Positions 41,001 to 53,000 of a DNA stretch of 64,000 nucleotides are shown here, piece after piece. The translations under genes were made by a program, and so were the position numbers. Within the stretch, counting starts at the first letter, position 1; every line of letters starts with the position of its first letter. The notes under the pieces were generated by a model. It was not told where the DNA came from, made no database searches, and saw nothing but the letters and a program-made list of their open reading frames with translations. The stretch is taken from the NCBI GenBank assembly GCA_029931535.1, contig JAQPZY010001660.1, positions 2,319,001-2,383,000 of the forward strand, read 5' to 3'. Source of the stretch: Margaritifera margaritifera. Taxonomy: Eukaryota; Mollusca; Bivalvia; Unionida; Margaritiferidae.

Positions 41001-44000
41001 TTTTCATTTGAGCTATCAAAATTCATTATTTAAAACATCCCAATAATGTAAATCTAGTTAAAAACTGGGCAATATATTGAGGATCTTACATGAGTGTTCA
41101 ATTAATATAAACTTTATGAAACAAGTTGAATAATAATATATACCACAAACTGCATGCAGTGAATAGCACATTGTGTTATTCAATGAGTTTCATAAATTTT
41201 ATGTCAAATGAGAACAAGTGAAAGATTATCTGAAACATTAATGACTTTGTACTACACAATTACACTGCTATGTGATGTTGCCAAGAGTTAATAATAACAC
41301 TAGTAAAGGTGAGCATTATGGAACATTATGTAATGAAAGTCTTTCTATATCTTTTACATTGTACTGTAGAAAAGATAGAATAATAAAATACTGTGATGAA
41401 AAAAATCAAAGAATTTTTTGTGTCATGAGTTACTAACAAAACATGTGCAATAAAGTATTATAGTACTGAACTAAAATAAATGAAATCATGATGTTTATCT
41501 ATTTACCCCTTAACAGACAGGAGGACTTTGGTAGCCCGCATAAAGAAAGTGTCAAACTCCACCTGAAGTTGATTGAGCCTCTCTTGAAGAAGAGTTAATT
41601 TATTGGCATTTTTGAAATTCTCCCAATGGTCTGATACATACTGCACACTCTGCCTGCAAGAAGAGATGAGAAACTATGCCGAGATCCACTCCTGTGTCAC
41701 AAAATCAATACAGCCTTCATTTAAATGTATAGAACTGTAATTAAAAATTGGAATTAGATAGTTTACAATAGTTAAAATAATCACTGTCTATTTATTTATT
41801 TATTTACTAAAATGTACAACAGTTCTTCCATTAAATTTGATTATATATGATGGTTTGGACTGGTTGGTTGGTTATAACAACACTTTTAAAAAATTATTGG
41901 TTTTATCATGCCAAGGAAATGAAAACAAAGTGCTTTTCCCAATCACATACTCAGGCAGCCGACCCAGATTGAATTTGGGAGGTATCAAACCCACAATCCT
42001 TGGATTATGAGTATGATGCTCTGCCAACTGAGCTACTATGGCTCCCAATAAAATGTTAATTCCATAAAGGAACAATTTTGTAATCAGTATAAATGTTCAT
42101 CCTATTCTATACACCAACACAAAATATACCATTTTATCTGAGTGCAAATTTGGGATATATTTGTTTAAGCAGTCTTCCATCTGGGCACTTAAGTGTACCT
42201 ACTGGCTATAGTGAATTATCGTATTTTATCTCAATGCCGATTTGCTTATAGTGGAACAGTGATATATATGACCATTACAATGGATAAATTTAGTAACCAA
42301 CTGGTAGTGTCAGGTTTGAAATATGTGATAGTTGTAATTGAAAAAATATCATACCTTGATATCTTTCAATAATTCATAATAAGACCTCATTCATTGCAAA
42401 ACAAAATACGCTAAAGATTTTTCTTGAATTGTCTGTACCTATTCTTAAGAATAAATCGCACCCTTACAGACAGAGTAGAACTGGACCGAAAGAAAAGAAA
42501 TAGGAAACTCAGCTGCATCACACATGGGCACAGACAACTAATTCAATTTACATAAACTGCAATGTTAATGTTGGGCAAAATGCAGGCTTCTTATGAAAAT
42601 TTACATTAATTTTTTCTGGTAATTATTTTCAGCCAATCAGTTACCTTCATTCTTTTAAATACATCATTTAATATACCACCACCCATAGGCTGGTTCTGTA
42701 GTTCATAAAATAATTAGTTGTCTATGACCACATATGATGGATTTCAGCTCATGCAACACATTCATGTACAAATTTCCTTTAAAGATTATTGCTTATGATG
42801 ATTTCACTTCTTTATATTTTTACATAGCTAAGAGTCCAAGCAATCAGCCCAAGTGGGCCTGATATCACTAACCTGGGTAGTTGACATATGTTAGCTTGTG
42901 AATGCAAATTTATACATACTGAAACTGTAGAGGGGAAAGAACAGCTTGGAGCACATAGTCACTACACAATCTATTAATGTTGGTACAGTAAAACCTGTCT
43001 TGAGAGACCATTGCTATGAGAGACCACCTGTCTTGAGAGACCGGATTCTCCATGCACAGATTTATTGATTAGTTAGTGTTATGACCTGTCATGAGAGACC
43101 ACCTGTCTTGAGAGACCATGATTTTTTGGCAGAAGGGATGGTCTTTCAAGACAGGTTCTACTGTATCATTTATCTTCTTTCCTAAACCACATATAAACAT
43201 AAAAAGAACACATTTATACAACCAGCACTGTCGCCTGGATCTCTCCTGAGGACTTGGCCATAATAAATAAACTTTGAAACTGTTCACATCCCCACCCTTA
43301 AAGTATACACACTTACTGGGCATGGATTCCTGGGTATTTCCTTACCCCATGGTGCCCTGCGCCTGGAGTCATAACTTGGACACCCTTGAGATCAGCATCA
43401 AAAAGAGCTGCAGTGGCTCAGTGGTTACGGCACTGGACACATCACCAGAAGATTTAATAAAATGCACATACATGTATTTTGGTTGTTTTTCTTTTTTTGG
43501 TTGATTTTTTTTCCAGTCCAGGTGTGGTGTTCCAAAACAATGTAACTGCCGTGTGCTGACGGCGTTTATTAATATACACAACATGTAGTTGTACCCAATC
43601 ATTGCCACGCGCGATCAACAAAGATGTGCATGCTGACATCAAAAATCACTATGTTGATGAATCAACCAGTGCAAATGTAAAACAGAAGCAACTCAATGTA
43701 AATGATATCTGAATTTTCGTGTACTACATGTCAACTGGATCTACTTTAAATATTCTAACATCACTTTACTGACTTTAATTAACTTCTTCACATGTACCAT
43801 CCACAAATATTAAAATCCATTTGATGAATATTTGTATAAGAGAGTGAAGCATATAATTCTCATGTATCAACAAAACATAATAATATCTCCCCCTCCCTCC
43901 CAACTGTTAACCAAACTTTTAATCTTTCTCACTATCTTGCATCCTCGCCTATGCTGCTGTCAATGTTCATAGGCCTCATCACTTGCGAGTTATCACTGGA

Positions 44001-47000
44001 GAGGTGTATATAGGATCACAAGTCACTTATACAACCAGCATTATCCCCTGGTTCTCGTACTGCCCGGGGGACTAGGCCCTGATTCATAACTTAGAAACTG
44101 TTCATAGTCCCACCCATAAAATATATACCCTTAGTTGGCATTAATCTATGCAGTCAGCGTGGATTCCTAGGTCTATCCTTAATCCCCTGGTGCCTCACCC
44201 CTAAAGTGTCACAAATTGAAAGCCTTTGAGATCCCCACCCAAGGAAACTGTAGTGGCTCAGTGGTTTAGAGATTGGACTTGTGACCAAAAGGTTGTGGGT
44301 TTGATTCCTACCATCTGATCAGCCTGGATCGACTAAATTTCTCAGGATTTTTTTAAGGTCATGGGTTTCTTTGCTGTTAGTAATTAAATCTGAAAGTGTT
44401 TCAGGAGAAAAACATATTGGGTTATTAACCAAACATATCAAACTTGCTTCAAAACATTCAGGAATTTCAAATGTGGTCAAGTTCTTAGCAATAATTCTCT
44501 GCAAATAAATTTATAAACTTGGACATGGTTTTTACAAGAAAAATGTTCTTATTAAAAGAAAATCTTTTTCTTACACATAATTAAATATGCAATATGTAAC
44601 AAGATTCTGATACTTAGATTGGTGTGCATCAAAGATGCTTGTAGTTCTTCAGTCTAGAGGCTACACTGCATTATTAGTAAATTCTAACACAGCCTTTTTC
44701 CTTAGTAAAAAAACCTTCTGAACAAGGGCCCACATTAGGGGGTGATTTGGGCAAAATGGTCACCATCCAAATCTGTCATTTCACCTAAACACACCCAAAA
44801 AGCAATGTTCACTTTGCCTTGCCTTGATTTCACATCATTCCTCCCAGCCATTCTGATTAAATATAATTTATTAATAATCACAACTTTTTGTGTCAATTTT
44901 TCCATCAAAAAGGAATGTGGAAAGTTAAAAAAATTTGTATGCTCTATAGGCAATTTTGGTGCTAATTTGATGATCATAAATGCCTGAAATTACATTGCTA
45001 TATACATTATTCCCACAAAATATTCACACATCATCCTTTAAAAAAAAACAAGTGAAAAACTGAATTTGTGTAGCCTTATCAAAAGTAATTTATGACACAA
45101 TGGATGTATTCCTTATATTCTGCTTTAGTTTAAATTGAAAATCATTCATTATAATCCCTAATTTGTATTTTGTTTTTTTTTACAACTTGTTCTACTGAAA
45201 TGAATGCATCTTGCATTTTTAAATTAATTTATCTATTTTAAATTTTGTCTGGAAGCCACCAGTAGCTCAGTTGGAAGAATATCAGATTCATAATCCAAGG
45301 TTCGTGGGTTCAATACCCAACCAAATCAGCCCGGGTCAGCTGCCTCAATGTGTCCTTAATAAAGGTACTTAGCTCCCATTTCCTTGACATGATATAGCCA
45401 ATAATGTGTTAAAAGTGTCATTAAAACCAATAAAAACAAGTTACATTTTTCTGCAAGAGGAAGAACTCTGCATAACCCCAAACCAGTGATTCTAAATACA
45501 TGTAGTCATTATCATAGGTTACTTCCCTTGCTTTAGTCTAATAAAAACTGGCAAGTATTTGCATGCAATGTATCATGTGTATGCGTGGTTTCAATATGAA
45601 ACTACTAGAACTGAATCTTGTGACATTCCACAAGTGCTAAACACAATAATCTTAATCATCCAGGACCTTTATGATATAAGTTTACATACTAAATGTGATA
45701 CAAATCTGATTAGAAATTAGGCCTCTTGAGTGGTAACAAGCTTAGCCAATCATTGCAAAATAACCTCATTAATTTGCATGGATTTTGCTCACAAATAAAC
45801 TCATCTGAGATGTTGATGTTACTGACTTACATAGCAAGTCTGATTAAAATCTATTCAGAAATATGGTCTCTACTGTGTTCCCAAGTCCAACCAATCAGAC
45901 AAGTTCAGCACATTAATGTGCATCAATGTTGCTCATAATTGAACCCATCCAAGATCTTGATGATATAAACAAACATTCCAAGTCTGATCGCAATCTAATC
46001 AGAACTGAAACTTCTAGAGTGTTCACAAACAAGTGTTGATCATAATCTAAGTCATCTGAGACCCTCAAGTACATGCTTACATAGGATGTCTGATCAAAAT
46101 TAGAAATATGGTCTCTAAAGTGTTCAGAACCTCAGCCAATCAGATTCAAGACCATGTCATCAATATGTGTGGATGTCACTCATAATCAAAGTCATCCGAG
46201 ATCCTGATGATATAAGCTAACATACCAAATCTGATCAAAGTCAGATCAGAAATATGGCCTCTAGAATGTTCATAAACTGAACTACCGTTTATACTCACAT
46301 ATAATCCAATACCAACTGCAAACTGCATAGACCCAGATCTGCCGTTGCACAATGTGCCGGCAGATATGGGTCTATGCAGTCTGTAAGGACTAATCAGTAG
46401 AACAAACAACATAGACCCTGATCAGCTGGCGCATCATGCAATGCCAAATCAGGGTCTATGTTGTTTGCATTTGGACCAAACTTATACGTGAGTATATACG
46501 GTATTTTAAGAACAGTGGAACCGTGGTTATCAAAACTTCTTAGGAAATACCCTAAAAATTTGAAATCCAGGGGTTATATTATTTATAAGTAATATTTGTT
46601 CAGCTTATTTCTGAGAGAGAATTATTCTTTTAAGTAGGCGTATTTTGAAGTGAAAATAGCAGTATATATTTGAAAAGAGAAGCTGATCATGGCCTGCTTG
46701 TCATGCCCACCCCTGAGCTTTGACAATGAGGGCATTTATATAGCTAGAAAAGACCTGGAAGAAACATGAACACTAAGGTTAATGTAGGGTGTGGACAGAC
46801 TTATGGGTGGAAACATGAACACTAACGTTAATGTAGGGTGTGGACAGACTTATGGGTGGAAACATGAACACTAAGGTTAATGTAGGATGTGGACAGACTT
46901 ATGGGTGGAAACATGAACACTAAGGTTAATGTAGGGTGTGGACAGACTTATGGGTGGAAACATGAACACTAAGGTTAATGTAGGATGTGGACAGACTTAT

Positions 47001-50000
47001 GGGTGGAAACATGAACACTAAGGTTAATGTAGGGTGTGGACAGACTTATGGGTGGAAACATGAACACTAAGGTTAATGTAGGGTGTGGACAGACTTATGG
47101 ATGGAAACATGAACACTAAGGTCAATGTAGGGTGTGGACAGACTTATGGATGGAAACATGAACACTAAGGTCAATGTAGGGTGTGGACAGACTTATGGAT
47201 GGAAACATGAACACTAAGGTCAATGTAGGGTGTGGACAGACTTATGGATGGATGTACAGATACACATGGGCACAGATGCCAAAATGGTCACTCTGTCAAT
47301 CTTCCTCCTAGGCAGGTGTGACAAAAATTGTGTGCGGTGTATCTTAAATTACAGATGTATCTAAAAAAATGTTTAAAACATGTAAACTGTATCATTTTCA
47401 ATCAAGAAGTGATGAGGAATAAATTCATTTTGTCTTGATTGACATATGGTTTCACAATTAGATAAGATACAGAATTTCTCTCTGTTACAAGGAAACACAA
47501 GTTTCTCTCTTTCACATGTACACACACAGTATAAATGTATACAAAATATGAATTAGATAAATTAAGCAGATTATTTTCAAGAGTGGCTTGTTTTCAGAAG
47601 CAAAATGTTCCAGGAATTCGTGACTTATTTTCATGACATGTTTACTTGCAAGACCAGAATAATTAAACATTTTTAGAGCATTACAACAGTTCAAATAAAA
47701 GTGAGTAGGATGACTAGTGTCACATAGAGAGTTACAGTAGTTTGTGGGACATACAACAAGTTTGGATAAAGCAATATTTCTAAAAATCAGGGTTCACATT
47801 ATTGAGGCCAAAGTATGCCTATCAAGTCTGGGATAACTGATACAAGAAATTCTCTTTCATAACTCACCTGATCATCCTCCCCAGCCTCTTGTTAAGCTGC
47901 CTGTATCTGGACATGGAGAAGGTGTTCAAGCCACTCCCAAAGACCCCCAGGAGACATGTACAGAAGGCAAACAATCGGAACATAGCAGGCTCACTGGTGT
48001 AGCGAATGTCATATATATGTTCACCTGTTGACAGGCAAAATAGTGCTGCTTAAATACAAATTAGTAATGTTTAATTACAGATTAACTATCCTGCTGTCAT
48101 ATCTCAAATCTAATTTTGATATAAGAAGCTTTAAAAAATCCATATCAAAGGATAAATACGGCACATTAATACAGTCAAAACCACACGGTGCCCTTATTTT
48201 AGCATGCCCAGATAATCTGTGAATCTGCTTATAATGTGGAGGCAGGTGTGGATCCAATATTTTTCTTACAGAAAGGGCAAACAATAGGCTACCATTGGCT
48301 GAACATGGAAAAATCACAATCGAAACTGACACATGAAAGCTTGATATATATCGGTCATTTTATCAATGAAAATGGCAGTTAACTGACCTTTTAAGATTGA
48401 AAATCCATTAATATTAAAATCTATTATACAAATAGTTGTGTAGGAAAAAGATTCTAATTCTCTTATATCAACAAAAGTTGCTAGCACCCCCCACCCACCC
48501 CCAACTGTTAGTGTTAACCAAATTTTGCTTCCCACACTATCTTGCACCCTCGTTTATGCTGCGGTCAATGTTTATGGACCACAGATCCTGAAATCCCTGT
48601 ATTTGCCAGACACGTCTGGTAGATCAAAGGTTTTGACCAGCACATACTCTGAGCAACCAGACACAGGAGTTCTCAAATATCATTATATCAACTTTTCTTT
48701 GATTTCTTAATCCATTACAAGCCTAAAAAACATCTTAACGAAGTAAAATTCAATGGTCACTAGGTATAGTTTACAGATTAATTCTTTGCCAGTCAATCAA
48801 TAAAGATGTTCCTAACTAAGCTTAATCCAAAAGGTGACTAAATCTAGTTTACACATTGATTCTCTGTCGGACAATCAATAGAGGTGTTGCTGATGAAGCA
48901 GACTAAGCATATTTGGTCATTATGTTTTCCCAATTGTTTATATACTTTACAGCCACAAAACAGAAGACAAAAGAAGTGTGAAATTTATCTCTTGGACTTA
49001 TCAAAAACCCTGTAATTGAATGATTACCCAAGGGTCTGTACTATAGACATTACATCAATCCCTCACACCTTGTAGTTTGTGTCATGGTGTGTCAGTACAT
49101 TATACTTTTAGAACAAAATATGTGAAGCCTAAGCCTACATTAAGAAAAAAAGATCCAAGCAACAACAACTAACTTTTATTTCCATCCTCCAAGACTTATT
49201 TGGGGACCTTATCAAATAAAACTTAACTATCCAACTTTACCAGAAATGCCTGTTAATTAAGTGTTACATATTTACACAATATAAAATAGATGGAATGATG
49301 GACAGGTGGACTATGAACTGAAAATGCTAATTCACTCAATACCCAGGTAAAGCTAGATGGACTCACAGACCGGTGAACTGTACATAAGATACATTATAGC
49401 AATAGAAGAAATAACAGAAAAGTAGTCTATACAAATTTTAATTAAGCAACTATTATACGATTATTAAATAGTACATGTTTATATATCTTTGGCATTCCTT
49501 GGGGTCACCCTCCACTGCATGAGGTTAGTTGCGGTAAGATGGTAGGGAATCATGCAGTATCCATGAGGCGGAATCGTCAGTACGACTGAATGACAGAATT
49601 GTCAAGGCCGAATAGCCGACATGCAGTATCTATGAGGTGGAATCGCCAGTACAAGTGAATGACAGAACTGTCAAGGCCGAATAGCCGACATGCACTATCT
49701 ATGAGGCGGAATCACCAGTATGACTGAATGACATAATTGTCAAGGCAGAATTGCCGATGTTTGAGGCAGACTCGCCAGTATGACTGACTGACATAACTGT
49801 TATGGCAGAATTGCTGCTGTATTGAGGCAGAGTCGCCATAATGTGTTATGTCTGTAAGTTAATTGAATTGGGGATAGAATGCCCAAATGACACTACATGC
49901 TGGGAAGGGAACAACTGTAGTAGAATGCAGCAGACAGCCCCAAGGAATGGACTTGTATGGGAGAAGTACCTGCAGTTCTGTTAATATTAGCATGAAAATG

Positions 50001-53000
50001 ACAAACAGTATAAGCAAACTAAGAAACATGAATTAGCACCACATTAAGGTATATACATGTACAATTGTGATTCCAAAGAAATTAATAGTACTGTTAAGAC
50101 ACATGCCATGATGTTCACGGAGTGTTCACTGCTCAGGGTCCATACCTAAAATAAAGTATTTGTGGGTGAAAGAAGACTCTAATCACTATATAATTATATA
50201 GCAGTTAGAAGCAATGCTGTGACGAAATAATTTACATGAATGTCACAAATGAAAGAAACGCAACAAGACATGTATGTTCTGAACTGCAAATGATGTTCAC
50301 TGCTTGTTCACTGTTTGGGGTCAATGCCTAAAATGTAGTAATTTTTTGGGTGCAAAGAAGATTCTAAACACTCTATATAGTTATACAACAGTTAGAAGCC
50401 AGGATGCGATGTCACAAATAATTGAACGAATGTCACAAAGTGCCAATAAGCAGCCACAAATAAAGTTGACTGAATTAAAGAAATAATTCAGATAGGCAAG
50501 AAAAAGACCTACCGTGCATAGAGTCAGTAAACTGATTGAACAATCCAAGTCAAGAGGAGTAACCAGTGCCTAACAGAAAATAAATAAAACATGATGTAGA
50601 CATATAGACATGGGGTAGACACACTACTGGTCTATAATACACCGCACGGTGAACATGAATCTGATGATCTCGCTCCACAGAAAGAACTGTAGAACTTCCA
50701 AAGAACACTGAAACGTAGCACAATAGATGGAATCTGCTTGCTCACTTCTGAGGAATACATCCGTCACCATGCACTAACCTGAAAATTAGTGCACAAACAC
50801 TTCTACAGAATGAAAACTGCACTCAATACAAGTAGATGAAACTGCCCATAACAGGGTATGCATCTAGGAATAGGTAGATCTACACATGGCCTGATGCGTG
50901 TGTAGAATGGCGTCATTCGAGGTCCTGATATAACACACACATGAATCTGAAGTCCAACGTCCCAGCATTTTCGTGAGGTGGTCCTCACTCCCTGCATTTT
51001 CTGCTGTAGTGGCAGCCCTTATCTGGAATGAGTGGTCATTGAATTTGTGGTCTGGATAGCCTAGTACACGTAGGAGCAGATGTAACTTCTCCAGAAGCAC
51101 TGATCTAGAAAGTGTTTCCCTGGGACATATTCGGCTAAGATTATGCAACAATATTGAGCTGAGATCCATGTTAAAGGCCTGAGCAATTTCATTATTATGG
51201 GAGATTTATATCGGCATTTCACAATTATCTTAACTGTACTGATATTGTCACAATGGAACAAAATCTGTTTCCTCTGCCACATATGGCCTCATAGATGGGA
51301 GGCAACTACTATAGGGTAGATTTCCATCAGAGACATAGACAACTTGTCTATGTCCATTATGTAAAAAATAGTTATGCCACGATCTTTGGAAACATCTGCC
51401 ATGGAAAAAACCACAGAATCTGAGAGTTGATGCTGCATCAGTAAAGAGATCAAAATCTGTGGCAAAAGTAACATTAGAGTCCAGGAAAAAGGAAGTTCTA
51501 TTCCATTGTGCCAGAAAGTCACTCCACATCTTTAGATCCAGTCTATATTTGCTATTCAATTTCACATGATGATACAATTTGGTGATGGCTGTTGACAAAT
51601 ATATCAGATACAAAGTGAAAGAAAGACCGGGGTCTATCACTCAACATGCATAATGTAAATGGCCCAAAAGACTCAGCAGTTCTCTCTTTGTGCAAGATTT
51701 CCTTTGTTGGAAAGTTTGGATCATTGCAGCTAAGCTGTTAAGCTTATCATGTGGCAATCTAGCTTTCATTTTTTCCAAGTCTAGTATTATACCTAAGTAT
51801 TCCATAACTGGTGATGGTCCCAGTGTCCTGTGAGGAGCAACTGGAATAGGTAACCTATTGAATATCAATGTAATTAATGCCATTGTTCTTTCAGCTGGAA
51901 AGTCAGACTCATCAATGGACAAAAAGTCATCCAGTAAATGTAAGAAAATTGACATGCCATAATTATGTTAAACTATCCGCGAAATCACTCTGGACAGCAT
52001 ATCAAAAATCTTGGGACTACTTCGACTACCAAACACTAACTTAATGTAGAAATAATATTTTTTCGTCCACTTGACACCATACAGAGGCCACAATGAGTAT
52101 GGTAATTAACTTGAATGCATCAGTAATGTCAGTCTTGCACATATTATCACCTGGTCCTAACTGTAACAGAATGCAAACAGCATCATCATTTTTGACGTAT
52201 GAGAGAGAAAATTCTTCTTTGTTGATTAATGCATTAATACTTTCACGCTCGAGGGAACTGCGAGGCGCCATCAGATCCACAATAAGTCTGTACTTGCCAG
52301 AATATTTGCTTTGCACTATGCCTAGGGGACTAATATATGAAATGGCAGAATTTCAAAGGGGACTATGAGATAGTTCTTGGAGAGCTCATACTCAGATAAT
52401 GTATCAACCATGTCAGGTTGTGATGTAGCAGACAATACATTTTTTCATTCGAGTGAAGAAGTAGGCTGATGAGAAAGTCCAATGTGAAAACCATAGCGGA
52501 GACCATTAATAAGATAATTCACAAATTCTTTATCGGGATGGTGTTGTAATTCTGCTTGAAGTCAAGCAATATTGATGGGTGTGGTTGCTTGGAATGTTGT
52601 TGTCAGTATTTCCTGATTTAGTCATTGTGGTTTTGTAGGTAGCAGTCACCAGGTTGCTTTTGAAATGTGGATGTAATTTTCTGCAAGTCAAGCACACTGT
52701 TTCCACTTTAATCATTAGAAAGAACAAATGATATAATGTACAACATATTTATTTCTTAAAAGAATTTAATTTTTCAAAACACAGATTTATATTATACATT
52801 TTGTTACATCAGAGGTTTTCAGTTTTCCATTGTCCAGGTAACTTATATGCACTATTTTTTGCTCCAATTCGGTAGCATCAGTATTTCCATCAGCAAGAAT
52901 GGAAAGGAATTTACTGGAATTCAGACTTTCCCTAACTGAACAGGCCTTGTGATGTCCTGAACTGTCACGAGACTGGATTGGTCTACCGTAATCCTGAATT

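Noticed and set aside
41975..42046. Functional tRNA gene (A and B boxes present)
   Set aside because: Acceptor and other stems do not pair, and the same head with a non-tRNA tail recurs at 45255, so it is a SINE.
51641..52316. A host or viral reverse transcriptase gene
   Set aside because: Frame breaks, a linked RNase H and a tyrosine recombinase identify a Ngaro-like transposon relic.
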